NCBI GenBank assembly: GCA_040219085.1
Contig: JAVJTC010000020.1
Span: 62,001-126,000, forward strand
Source: Acidimicrobiales bacterium
GTDB taxonomy: Bacteria > Actinomycetota > Acidimicrobiia > Acidimicrobiales > JAVJTC01
Direction: 5' to 3'
Length of the DNA: 64,000 bases
The stretch's first letter is position 1; the number at the start of each line of letters is the position of its first letter. Shown here one piece after another: positions 1 to 8,421 of this stretch. A program made the translations under genes and the position numbers. The notes below the pieces were generated by a model that was not told the origin of the DNA, searched no databases, and saw only the letters and a list, made by a program, of their open reading frames with translations.

Positions 1-50
1 TCGCCAGACATCCGACGACCCCCAGCCCTCGAGGCGGAGGACATATTTCA

Positions 51-833
51 ATGAAGAAGCTGTTTCTTGCACTGCTCGTCCTGGCGCTGGTGGCTGCCGC
101 CTGCGGTGGTGACGACGACGATTCCGCTGCGCCGTTCTCCACGGGGGATGACGGAGGCTCCGACCAGGCGGCCGGCGACGACGGTGGTTCCTCCGACGAC
201 GGAGGGTCCTTCTCGGGTGATTCCGGCAGCGACTGGTGCTCACTCGCGCAGAACGTGGAGGATGAGTCCTTCCTCGGCAACGACACCAACCCGTTCGCAG
301 GCGACGCCAGCAGCATCGAAGAGGCCTTCAAGACCACCCTGGACTTCGCAGACGAGGCTGAAGACCGGGCCCCCGACGAGATCTCCGACGACGTCGAGAC
401 CCTCTTCGACGGCCTCCGCCAGCTCGACGATGCGCTGAGCGACGTGGACTACAACTTCCTCGCGCTCGATACGTCGGCGTTGGCGTCGTTGGAGGACCCG
501 GCGTTCCAGGAGGCCTCCGAGAACATCCAGCGCTACAACTTCGAGGTCTGTGGTGTCGGCGACGGCGTCGAAGCGGGCGCTCCGGGCGACGACGGGGGCA
601 CCGCCGGGGACGATTCCTCCGACGACGGATTCGGTGACCTGCCGGCCGACGGCTCGTTCGGTGATGTCATCGCCCAGTCCCTGCAGCAGTCGCTCGGTCT
701 CAGCGAGGCGGACGCCCAGTGTCTGGTCGACAACCTCGACCTCGACAGCATCGATCCCGAGAACCTCGACACTTCGGCGCTGTTCGGCGTGTTCGCGGAG
801 TGCGACATCGACCTCGCCCAACTCGGTCAGTAG
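51..833 (+). CDS. Secreted acidic lipoprotein of unknown function
   Basis: 260 aa. The N-terminus is a type II signal peptide: MKK, a hydrophobic stretch, then a lipobox ending A-A-A-C at about Cys18, so the mature protein should be lipid-anchored outside the membrane. A low-complexity Asp/Gly/Ser linker (about residues 20-60) follows, then a helical region and a second Asp/Gly linker near 175-195. The last 60 residues carry two cysteines in an ADAQCLVDNL...AECDID pattern, which may form a disulfide-bonded mini-domain. GGAGG lies about 10 nt before the ATG. No enzyme motif is visible. The gene faces aceE and shares a strong hairpin with it. Real gene: very likely. Function: unknown. Confidence 0.85.
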   Translation: MKKLFLALLVLALVAAACGGDDDDSAAPFSTGDDGGSDQAAGDDGGSSDDGGSFSGDSGSDWCSLAQNVEDESFLGNDTNPFAGDASSIEEAFKTTLDFADEAEDRAPDEISDDVETLFDGLRQLDDALSDVDYNFLALDTSALASLEDPAFQEASENIQRYNFEVCGVGDGVEAGAPGDDGGTAGDDSSDDGFGDLPADGSFGDVIAQSLQQSLGLSEADAQCLVDNLDLDSIDPENLDTSALFGVFAECDIDLAQLGQ

Positions 834-864
834 CCGCGGGCCGCTGAGGCGGCACCGGTGAGTT

Positions 865-902
865 CGTGAAGGTGGCCGGCCCCGGGGCCGGCCACCTTCA
901 CG
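865..902. terminator. Perfect 38-bp palindrome between convergent genes
   Basis: The two 19-bp arms starting CGTGAAGGTGGCC are exact reverse complements with no spacer. The element sits 31 bp after the lipoprotein stop and 32 bp before the aceE stop, so it can act as a bidirectional hairpin terminator. There is no long T-tract on either side, as is common for high-GC actinobacterial terminators. Confidence 0.75.
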
Positions 903-934
903 TCCGGTGTCTGCTCACGGGTAGCCGGACGGCG

Positions 935-3664
935 TCAGTCGTCGAGGACCGGCGGGGCCTCGAACCAGTAGGGGTTCGTGGTGTCGGGGTCGATGCCGTG
1001 GCGGGCGATGGCCTCGTCCACGACGGAGGCCTCCACGACACCCTCGGTGCACAGCGCCGCGAGGACGCCGACGACGACGTGCGCTGTGTCCACCTCGAAG
1101 AAGCGGCGGAGCGCCTCGCGGGTGTCACTGCGCCCGAAGCCGTCCGTGCCGAGCACGTGGTGGGGGCGGCCGATCCACCGTGCAACCTGGTCGGGGACCA
1201 TCGCCATGAAGTCGGTGACGGCGAGAACGGGCCCTGAACTCCCCGCGAGGCGTTCGGTCACCCGCGGTGTGCGAGTCGGCTGTCCGGGGTGCAGGCGGTT
1301 CCACCGCTCGGCGTCGAGCGCCTCCTCGCGCAGCAGCTTGTAGGACGTCGCCGAGTAGAGGTCCACGGCGATGCCGTAGCGTTCGGCGAGCTCCGCCTGG
1401 GCCTCGCGGGCGGCGGTGTGCGCCGTCCCGGAGAACACGATGGTCGCCTGCGGGTCGGAGCCGTCGGGCGTCCCCGCCCACTTGTAGAGACCCGAGGTGA
1501 TGTCGTCCTCGGAGATGTGGTCGGCGCGAGCGGGCTGTTCATAGTTCTCGTTGTAGAGCGTCACGTAGTAGTAGACGTCCTCACCGTCGGCGGCGCCCGT
1601 GGCGGGGTACATGCGCTCGAAGCCGTCCATCATGATGGCGGCCATCTCGTAGGCGAAGGCCGGGTCGTAGGCCTGACAGGCGGGAACCGTCGACGCGAGG
1701 ACGAGGCTGTGGCCGTCCTGGTGCTGGAGGCCCTCACCCATCAGGGTCGTGCGCCCGGCCGTAGCGCCGAGCAGGAACCCCCGGGCACGCGAGTCCGCCG
1801 CGAGCCACAGCAGGTCGCCGACGCGCTGGAACCCGAACATCGAATAGAAGGTGTACATCGGCACCATCGGCACGCCGAGGTTGGCGTAGCAGGTGGCGGC
1901 GGCGATCCACTCGGCGACAGCACCGGCCTCGGTGATGCCCTCTTCGAGGATCTGGCCGTCGGTGCCCTCCGCGTAGGACAACAACAGGTCGTGGTCGACG
2001 GGCTCGTAGAGCTGCCCGGAGGCCGCGTAGATCTTGAACTCCCGGAACAGCGAGTCCATCCCGAACGTACGGGCCTCGTCCGCGACGATCGGCACGATCC
2101 GTTCGCCGACCTTCTCATCGCGCAGCAGGCCACGCAGCAGCGAGGTGAACGCCATCGTCGTCGACACCGCACGGCCGCCGGAGCCCTCGTCGAACTCGCC
2201 GAAGACCTTGCGGTCCGGGAGTTCGAGCTTGCGACGGTCCCGCACCACCCGTGACGGCAGCGGTCCGTCGAGCGCCCGGCGACGGCCCATGAGGTACTCG
2301 TGGACCTCGGACCCGGGTTCGGGGCGGAAGTAGGACGGCAGGCCGTCTTCGAGATCCGCCTCGGGAATCACGTCGGTCAGACGCAGGCGGTCGCGCAGAT
2401 CGAGCATCTGATCCTTGGTCATCTTCTTGATCTGGTGCGTCGCGTTGCGCCCCTCGAACCCCGGCCCGAGTGTCCAGCCTTTGATCGTCTTGGCGAGGAT
2501 CACCGTCGGACGGTCCGTCGTCTCGGTGGCCTTGCGGTAGGCGGCGTAGAGCTTGGCGTAGTCGTGTCCGCCGCGCGGGAGGTTCTCCAGGTCCTCGTCG
2601 GAGAGGTGTTCCACCATCTTGCGCAGGCGCGGATCAGGACCGAAGAAGTGCTCACGGATGTAGGCGCCGTTCTCGGTGGCGAAGCGCTGGTACGCGCCGT
2701 CGACCGTCGAGTTCATCTTGTTGACGAGCACGCCGTCCACGTCTGCGGCGAGCAGTTCGTCCCACTGCGAACCCCACAGGACCTTCACGACGTTCCAACC
2801 CGCGCCGCGGAACACGCCTTCGAGTTCCTGCACGATCTGGGAGTTGCCCCGGACGGGGCCGTCCAGGCGCTGAAGGTTGCAGTTCACGACCCAGATGAGG
2901 TTGCCGAGTCCCGACCGGCCGGCAATCGAGATGGCGCCCAGAGTCTCGGGCTCGTCCATCTCGCCGTCGCCGACGAAACACCAGATGCGCGAATCGGTCG
3001 TGTCGTCGAGGCGCCGGTCGTGCATGTAGCGGTTGAAGCGCGCGTGGTAGATCGAGTTGATGGGGCCCAGCCCCATCGACACCGTCGGGTATTCCCAGAA
3101 GTCCGGCATCAGCCGGGGGTGGGGGTAGCTGGAGAGCCCGTGCCCGCCGATCTCGGAGCGGAAGTTGTCGAGGTGGGCGTCGTCGAGTCGGCCCTCCAGG
3201 TACGCCCGGGCGTAGATCCCCGGCGCGGCGTGACCCTGGAAGTAGACGTGGTCGCCCGGGACGCCGTCCTCCTTGCCGCGGAAGAACCAGTTGAACCCCA
3301 CCTCGTACAGCGACGCCGACGACGCGAACGTCGACAGGTGCCCACCGATCCCGTCGGCCTTCATGTTCGCGTTGATCACCATCGCCGCCGCGTTCCAGCG
3401 GATGTAGCGGCGGATCTGACGCTCGATCCCCTCGTCACCGGGGAAGAACGGCTGTTCCTCGGGCGGGATGGTGTTCACGTAGGGCGTCGTCACCGTCGCC
3501 GGGACACCCACGTCGCGGTCCTGGGACCGCTCCAGCAGCTTCGTCACGAGGAACTTGGCCCGCTGGGGGCCCGACGCGTTGATCACGGCGTCGAGCGAGT
3601 CCAACCACTCCTTCGTCTCGCTCGGGTCGGCGTCGGGAAGAGCGTGGGAGTAGTGATCGGCCAT
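935..3664 (-). CDS. aceE: Pyruvate dehydrogenase E1 component, homodimeric type
   Basis: 909 aa, the usual length for homodimeric AceE. E1 uses thiamine diphosphate to decarboxylate pyruvate and passes the acetyl group to the lipoyl E2 subunit of the cytoplasmic pyruvate dehydrogenase complex. The TPP-binding motif GDGEMDEPE with a downstream NCNLQRLDGPVRGN is near residue 230, and family-typical stretches such as GGHLSTFASSASLYEVGFNWFF and MVPMYTFYSMFGFQR are present. The ATG at 3664 (MADHYSHALP) is chosen: the open frame continues upstream but becomes arginine-rich and unlike the family. No E2 or E3 gene lies nearby. The gene is transcribed away from the RNase H gene, with 95 bp between the two starts. 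Confidence 0.97.
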   Translation of the reverse strand: MADHYSHALPDADPSETKEWLDSLDAVINASGPQRAKFLVTKLLERSQDRDVGVPATVTTPYVNTIPPEEQPFFPGDEGIERQIRRYIRWNAAAMVINANMKADGIGGHLSTFASSASLYEVGFNWFFRGKEDGVPGDHVYFQGHAAPGIYARAYLEGRLDDAHLDNFRSEIGGHGLSSYPHPRLMPDFWEYPTVSMGLGPINSIYHARFNRYMHDRRLDDTTDSRIWCFVGDGEMDEPETLGAISIAGRSGLGNLIWVVNCNLQRLDGPVRGNSQIVQELEGVFRGAGWNVVKVLWGSQWDELLAADVDGVLVNKMNSTVDGAYQRFATENGAYIREHFFGPDPRLRKMVEHLSDEDLENLPRGGHDYAKLYAAYRKATETTDRPTVILAKTIKGWTLGPGFEGRNATHQIKKMTKDQMLDLRDRLRLTDVIPEADLEDGLPSYFRPEPGSEVHEYLMGRRRALDGPLPSRVVRDRRKLELPDRKVFGEFDEGSGGRAVSTTMAFTSLLRGLLRDEKVGERIVPIVADEARTFGMDSLFREFKIYAASGQLYEPVDHDLLLSYAEGTDGQILEEGITEAGAVAEWIAAATCYANLGVPMVPMYTFYSMFGFQRVGDLLWLAADSRARGFLLGATAGRTTLMGEGLQHQDGHSLVLASTVPACQAYDPAFAYEMAAIMMDGFERMYPATGAADGEDVYYYVTLYNENYEQPARADHISEDDITSGLYKWAGTPDGSDPQATIVFSGTAHTAAREAQAELAERYGIAVDLYSATSYKLLREEALDAERWNRLHPGQPTRTPRVTERLAGSSGPVLAVTDFMAMVPDQVARWIGRPHHVLGTDGFGRSDTREALRRFFEVDTAHVVVGVLAALCTEGVVEASVVDEAIARHGIDPDTTNPYWFEAPPVLDD

Positions 3665-3759
3665 GCGCCCATGATTGCGGATCGTTCGGGCATTCGATAC
3701 CCCCACCGGTCCGGTGCCCGGGATGACCCACCGTGGATCGGTCCGTGAGGCGTGCGAAC

Positions 3760-4833
3760 ATGACCGCTGTGTCACCTCCGCCTGCCGCTTCCCGAGACGC
3801 CGACCGCACGGTCGTCTACACCGACGGGGCCTGTTCCGGTAACCCCGGGCCGGGCGGGTGGGCCTGGATCGTTCCGGACGGACCGTTCGGCGCCGGTCAC
3901 GCGGAGCACACCACCAATCAGCGCATGGAACTCGAGGCGGCACTCGAGGCCGTCCGGGATCTGCCCCACCCCCTCGAAGTCGTGTCCGACTCCACGTACG
4001 TCGTCAACTGTTTCAGAGACGGCTGGTGGAAGGGTTGGCTGAAGCGCAACTGGCAGACGAGCGCGAAGAAGCCCGTCGCCAACCGGGACCTGTGGGAGCC
4101 CCTGATCGACGCGGTCCGCGCGGGCGACGTGACCTTCCGTTGGGTCAAGGGCCACGCGGGGGACCGTTGGAACGACTACGCGGACCGCCTCGCCGTGGAG
4201 GCTGCGTTCACCCAGACACCCCGCTCGGGCGACCGGACCCCTGAACATGTCGGCGGTCCCGATTCGAGCGGTCCCGGCCGTGCGGCGCGCGCCGCGGCGC
4301 CCGTGGACCGGGCCGAGGCGAAGGAGGCGGATCCGACGGGACGTGAGGCCCCGGCGGGGCACCGCCTCGTCGTGGGCGGCGACCGGGACCTCGTCGCGTC
4401 CCGCGCCCTGCTGACACACCTCGCCGAGATCATCGACGCCAAGGCGACGATGTTCGAGGACCTCGTGGTGCTGAGCGGGATGCGGATGGGGGGCGAGTCG
4501 GCCGGTGCCGAGGCCGCCCGGCGCGCCGGCGTGCCCTACGTGGCGGTCCTGCCGTACCCGGACCCCGCCGCACGGTGGCCTGTCGCCGCACGGGAGACCT
4601 TCGAGGACCTCGTGGCGGACGCCGCCGAGGTGATCGAGCTCCAGAAGAAGACGCCGACGGATGCGGCGTCGGCCCGGGGTGCCGTCGGGCGCCGCGACGC
4701 ATGGTTCCGCCGCAACGCCCACGAGGCTCTCGTGGTCGGTGACGACCAGTCCGGCGAGACGGCACGGTTCGTGAAGGGTCTGCGGGAGGTACTCGGCGAC
4801 GATGTGTGGGTGGTCCACCCGGAGGCATTCTGA
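3760..4833 (+). CDS. RNase HI fused to a C-terminal SLOG/DUF1273-like domain
   Basis: 357 aa, more than twice a normal RNase HI. The N-terminal ~145 residues are a complete RNase HI, which cuts the RNA strand of RNA-DNA hybrids: TDGACSGNPGPGGWA with catalytic Asp, QRMELEAALEAV with Glu, SDSTYVVN with Asp, and GHAGDRWNDYADRLA with the last Asp. After an Ala/Arg/Glu-rich linker, residues ~205-357 resemble the YpsA/DUF1273 branch of the SLOG fold: GMRMGGESAGAEAARRAG, PYPDPAARWP, ETFEDLVADAAEVIEL, and a late GETARF motif. SLOG domains bind nucleotide-like ligands. The ATG at 3760 is preceded by GTGAGG; an in-frame GTG at 3733 is possible. The stop overlaps the P450 start (TGATG). Confidence 0.85.
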   Translation: MTAVSPPPAASRDADRTVVYTDGACSGNPGPGGWAWIVPDGPFGAGHAEHTTNQRMELEAALEAVRDLPHPLEVVSDSTYVVNCFRDGWWKGWLKRNWQTSAKKPVANRDLWEPLIDAVRAGDVTFRWVKGHAGDRWNDYADRLAVEAAFTQTPRSGDRTPEHVGGPDSSGPGRAARAAAPVDRAEAKEADPTGREAPAGHRLVVGGDRDLVASRALLTHLAEIIDAKATMFEDLVVLSGMRMGGESAGAEAARRAGVPYVAVLPYPDPAARWPVAARETFEDLVADAAEVIELQKKTPTDAASARGAVGRRDAWFRRNAHEALVVGDDQSGETARFVKGLREVLGDDVWVVHPEAF

Positions 4834-6059
4834 TGAGCGACCTGTCCGACGACCGCTGCGCGAGTTTCGACATCGACGATCCGGGCTTCTGCCGTGACCC
4901 GTTCCCGACCTACGACGACCTGCGTGAGCAGTGCCCGGTCCTGCACTCCGACGCCCACTTCCGCGAGTACGGCGGTTACACACTGCTGACCCGCTACGAC
5001 GACGTGAAGAGTGCCGTGACCGACTGGCGGACCTACAGCTCCGCCGAGCCCGGCGTCACAGCCATGCCGATGATCATCCAGCGGGACTATCCGCTCCTGC
5101 CCGTCGAGGCGGATCCGCCCGATCACGCCCGCTACCGGGCACTGATCAGCCCGGTGTTCCGGCGCAGCCGTATCGAGGCGTTGCGCCCGGCCATGGTCCG
5201 GCTCCTCGACGAGCGTCTCGACCATCTCGCAGCAGTCGGTTCGGCGGACCTGGTCGCCGACGTCGTCGTCCCGTTCTCCACCGGGACCCTCGGCGAGTTC
5301 ATGAAGCTCCCCGCCGGGGACCGTGAACGTTGGGCCGAATGGGGTCACCGGCTGTTCTCCTCGGTCGAAGACCCTGAGGACGCCCGGCGGGCGACGGCCG
5401 AGATCGAGCACTACCTCGACGGGATCATCACCGAGCGCGAGGGCGAACCACGCGACGATTTCATCTCCATGCTCATGGAGTCCGAGGTGGACGGCCACCG
5501 CCTCTCGAGGGCGGAGATCCGTTCTTTCGGGATGCTTGTCCTCGCCAGCGCTGGGCACGAGACCTCCGCCAGCGCGATGTCGATGGCGCTCTACCACCTG
5601 GCCCACCACCCCGAGGCGCTCGACGAACTGCGGGCCCGGCCCGAACTGCTGCCCGCCGCCGTGGAGGAGATGTTGCGCTACGCGACGCCCGTGCAGATCT
5701 TCTGTCGGAACGCGACGCGCGACGTGTCCCTGCGCGGCACCACGATCCCCGCCGGATCGGTCGTCGCGACGAGCTACGGCGCAGCGAACACGGATCCCGC
5801 CGTGTTCGACGACGCCCACGAGGTGAGGCTGGACCGCTCGCCGAACCCGCACCTCACCTTCGGGGCCGGGCCGCACTTCTGCATCGGGGCACCGATCGCG
5901 CGCCTCGAGATGGAACTCCTCCTCGCCGGGGTGGCCGACCGGTTCGAGTCGATCGACATACCCGACGAGGAGGCGGTGGTGTGGAGCCCCCGGGGCGACC
6001 GTCGGGGGATCTGGGAACTACCCGCCACGGTGCGCCGCCGCGACGGCGCGCAGCGGTGA
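4833..6059 (+). CDS. Cytochrome P450
   Basis: 408 aa, a normal bacterial class I length. This is a haem monooxygenase that needs external ferredoxin and reductase, neither of which is in the window. Visible landmarks are the I-helix oxygen-binding motif AGHETS (about residue 240), the K-helix ExxR as EEMLR (about 279), and the haem loop FGAGPHFCIGAPIA with Cys ligand near 349. The start ATG overlaps the preceding TGA by one base. The next gene starts inside this gene's stop (GTGA), so P450 and hydantoinase A should be translated together. The substrate cannot be read from sequence; pairing with hydantoinase-type subunits suggests catabolism of a cyclic amide or related compound, but that is inference. 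Confidence 0.95.
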   Translation: MSDLSDDRCASFDIDDPGFCRDPFPTYDDLREQCPVLHSDAHFREYGGYTLLTRYDDVKSAVTDWRTYSSAEPGVTAMPMIIQRDYPLLPVEADPPDHARYRALISPVFRRSRIEALRPAMVRLLDERLDHLAAVGSADLVADVVVPFSTGTLGEFMKLPAGDRERWAEWGHRLFSSVEDPEDARRATAEIEHYLDGIITEREGEPRDDFISMLMESEVDGHRLSRAEIRSFGMLVLASAGHETSASAMSMALYHLAHHPEALDELRARPELLPAAVEEMLRYATPVQIFCRNATRDVSLRGTTIPAGSVVATSYGAANTDPAVFDDAHEVRLDRSPNPHLTFGAGPHFCIGAPIARLEMELLLAGVADRFESIDIPDEEAVVWSPRGDRRGIWELPATVRRRDGAQR

Positions 6060-7870
6060 CCTCACCGGGACCCCCGACCCGCGACCAGACCGCCCGGGTC
6101 GGTTCCGACACGGGCGGGACGTTCACGGACCTCGTCGCCGCCGACGGCACCATCACCAAGACGCTGTCGACGCCGGGTGACCCGGGAGAGGCGGTCAGAG
6201 CGGGGCTCGTGAGCCTCGGCGCGCGACGTCCCGACACGCTGACCCATGGGACGACGGTGGCGACCAACGCCGTTCTGGAACGTCGCGGCGCGCAGGTCGC
6301 ACTCGTGACGACGGAGGGTTTCTCCGACGTGATCGAGATCGGCCGACAGGACCGACCCTCCCTCTACGACCCCTTCGCCGACCGGCCCGAGCCGCTCGTC
6401 GCACGGGCGTTGCGGTTCGGCGTGGTGGAACGGCTCGCCGCCGACGGGTCGGTGCTCGTCCCCGTCGACCTCGCGACGATCCCGGAGATCCCCGACGAGG
6501 TCGGTGCGGTTGCGGTGGTCTTCCTGCACGCGGACCTGAACCCGGCCCACGAGCGCGCCGTCGCGGAGGTGCTGCGGTCGCGGGGGTTCGACGTCACGTG
6601 CTCCCACGAGGTGGCGCCGGAGTTCCGCGAATACGAACGCACCTCCACGACGGTCATGAACGCGTACATCCGTCCGCCGTGTCGCCGCTACCTCGACGGG
6701 CTCGCTCCCGCGGCGGGCGAGGTCTCGGTGATGACCTCCGCGGGCGGACTGGTTCCCGTGGCCGACGCGGCGACCTCACCGGTGCGCCTGCTGGTGTCGG
6801 GTCCCGCGGGGGGCGTACGCGCCGGCGCCGCGTACGCCGTGGCGTGTGGTCGACCCGACGCCATCACCTTCGACATGGGCGGTACGTCCACCGATGTGTG
6901 CCTCGTCCGGGACGGTCGTCCCGAACCGGCGACCGCCCGTGACATGGACGGCCTGCCCGTGAGGGTGCCCTCGCTCGACGTGTTGACGATCGGCGCCGGC
7001 GGTGGATCCATCGCCCGGGTCGATCCGGGCGGAGCCCTCGTCGTCGGCCCGCGCAGTGCGGGAGCCGAACCGGGCCCCGCCTGCTACGGACGCGGCGGGA
7101 CCGAGCCGACGGTGACCGACGCCAACCTCGTGGCGGGTCACCTGCCGCCCGGGGCGACTCTCGGCGATCTCGAACCGCTGAACGTGGAAGCCGCGCGCGG
7201 GGCGCTTGCCGCAGCCGGCGTGGACGCCGAGGGCGTCATCGCCGTGGTCGAGGCCAACATGGCCCGGGCACTGCGGCGCGTGAGCGTCGAACGCGGTGTC
7301 GATCCCCGCGGCCTCGCGCTCGTCGCATTCGGCGGGGCGGGGCCGCTGCACGCCTGTGGCCTCGCCGACGCCCTCGGGATGGAGACGGTCATCGTTCCGC
7401 CCCGCGCGGGTGTCCTGTCCGCGGTGGGGATTCTCGGGGCGCCCCGCCGTCACGACCTGGTCCGCTCGTGGCCCACCCCCACCGACCACACCGGGCTGGC
7501 CGATGCGCTCGATGCGCTCGCAGCGGAAGCCACGGCCGCCGTCGGCGGTGATGCCACCGTGGAGGTCGGCGTCGACTGCCGCTACGCGGGACAGAGCCAC
7601 GAGATCACGGTCGGGGCCGTTGCGGACTTCGCAGCCGAACACGAACGCCGCAACGGCTATCTGCGCGGCGGTGATGCCGTCGAGGTCGTCGCACTCCGGG
7701 CGGCGGCATCGGTCCCCGCCCCCGTCGACATCGCAGACCTGCCCGTCCTCGAACGTTCGGGTGGTGTCGGGCCCGTCGTGATCGCCGAGCCGGATGCCAC
7801 GACCTGGGTTCCGACCGGCTGGCGGGCCGAGCCCGGTCCGGTCGGCTGCCTGGTCCTCACCCGGGTCTGA
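6056..7870 (+). CDS. Hydantoinase/oxoprolinase family, A subunit
   Basis: 604 aa from a GTG that overlaps the P450 stop by 4 bp; the ORF upstream of it is P450 sequence in another frame. The family performs ATP-dependent opening of hydantoin, 5-oxoproline or related rings, or acetone carboxylation, as a complex with a B subunit. The N-terminal ATP-binding signature GSDTGGTFTDLV (Hydant_A_N) is followed by THGTTVATNAVLERRGA and EIGRQDRPSLYDPF; the central Hydantoinase_A domain has FDMGGTSTDVCLVRDG. It is somewhat shorter than many A subunits (often ~680 aa), mainly at the C-terminus. The cognate B subunit lies 1.8 kb downstream, after two antiporter genes. The exact substrate is unknown. Confidence 0.93.
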   Translation: MTSPGPPTRDQTARVGSDTGGTFTDLVAADGTITKTLSTPGDPGEAVRAGLVSLGARRPDTLTHGTTVATNAVLERRGAQVALVTTEGFSDVIEIGRQDRPSLYDPFADRPEPLVARALRFGVVERLAADGSVLVPVDLATIPEIPDEVGAVAVVFLHADLNPAHERAVAEVLRSRGFDVTCSHEVAPEFREYERTSTTVMNAYIRPPCRRYLDGLAPAAGEVSVMTSAGGLVPVADAATSPVRLLVSGPAGGVRAGAAYAVACGRPDAITFDMGGTSTDVCLVRDGRPEPATARDMDGLPVRVPSLDVLTIGAGGGSIARVDPGGALVVGPRSAGAEPGPACYGRGGTEPTVTDANLVAGHLPPGATLGDLEPLNVEAARGALAAAGVDAEGVIAVVEANMARALRRVSVERGVDPRGLALVAFGGAGPLHACGLADALGMETVIVPPRAGVLSAVGILGAPRRHDLVRSWPTPTDHTGLADALDALAAEATAAVGGDATVEVGVDCRYAGQSHEITVGAVADFAAEHERRNGYLRGGDAVEVVALRAAASVPAPVDIADLPVLERSGGVGPVVIAEPDATTWVPTGWRAEPGPVGCLVLTRV

Positions 7871-7916
7871 GCGCGAATCGTCGTCTCCACGGCTCGGCCA
7901 AGGTGCCCCATGCCGG

Positions 7917-7922
7917 TAGATT
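7917..7922 (+). promoter_or_regulatory. TANNNT -10 box for a leaderless khtT transcript
   Basis: TAGATT ends exactly 6 nt (GGGGGG) before the ATG of khtT. That places the transcription start on or next to the start codon. The G-run could also serve as a weak ribosome site if transcription begins further upstream. Confidence 0.55.
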
Positions 7923-7928
7923 GGGGGG

Positions 7929-8411
7929 ATGCATGACGTCGAGGAGACCGAGCTACCGGGTGTCGGGACGAAGTTCGACTTCGCCACCGAACAGGGAGGG
8001 CGGGTCGGAGTGCTCGTCCACCGTGGCGGGGACCGCGAGGTGCTGCACTACTCGAAGGCCGATCCCGACGCGTGTTCGGTCACGATGCGTCTCAGCGAGG
8101 ACGAGGCCGCCGTCATGGCCCGTCTGCTCGGGGCCACCGTACTCGCCGACCATCTCCACAAGGTGACCCACACCGTCTCGGGCGTGCGCATCGACTGGCA
8201 CGAGGTTCTCGACGTCTCTCCGCTCGCCGGTCGCTCACTGGGCGATCTCGCGATCCACACGCGTACCGGAGTGAGCATCGTGGCCATCCTGCGTGGCTCC
8301 GAGACCCTGGCGGCTCCGGGGGCCGAAGCCGTGGTCGAGGTGGGTGACACGCTCGTCGCCATCGGGACCGCCGAGGGGATCGAAGCGCTCGACGCACTCG
8401 CCGACGGCTGA
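7929..8411 (+). CDS. khtT: KhtT-like regulatory subunit of a K+/H+ antiporter
   Basis: 160 aa. The N-terminal ~65 residues match the KhtT N-domain (ETELPGVGTKFDFATEQGGR, then a VLVHRGGDREVLHY hairpin). The C-terminal ~75 residues form an RCK_C/TrkA-C domain ending in GDTLVAIGTAEGIEAL. In Bacillus, KhtT is a cytoplasmic subunit that gates the KhtU K+/H+ antiporter in response to nucleotide and pH. The adjacent gene, 10 bp downstream, is the KhtU-type transporter, so this is a standard khtTU pair. It has its own -10-like box. Oddly, the pair sits between the two hydantoinase subunit genes. Confidence 0.9.
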   Translation: MHDVEETELPGVGTKFDFATEQGGRVGVLVHRGGDREVLHYSKADPDACSVTMRLSEDEAAVMARLLGATVLADHLHKVTHTVSGVRIDWHEVLDVSPLAGRSLGDLAIHTRTGVSIVAILRGSETLAAPGAEAVVEVGDTLVAIGTAEGIEALDALADG

Positions 8412-8421
8412 ACCCGCCGGT

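Noticed and set aside
2300-3748. A 482-codon open frame on the plus strand
   Set aside because: Antisense to aceE; its composition (Val/Arg/His-rich) is that of a GC-rich shadow.
3665-3943. N-terminal extension of AceE in the same open frame
   Set aside because: It is arginine/proline-rich, lacks similarity to the family and overlaps the divergent RNase H gene; ATG 3664 gives the standard AceE start.
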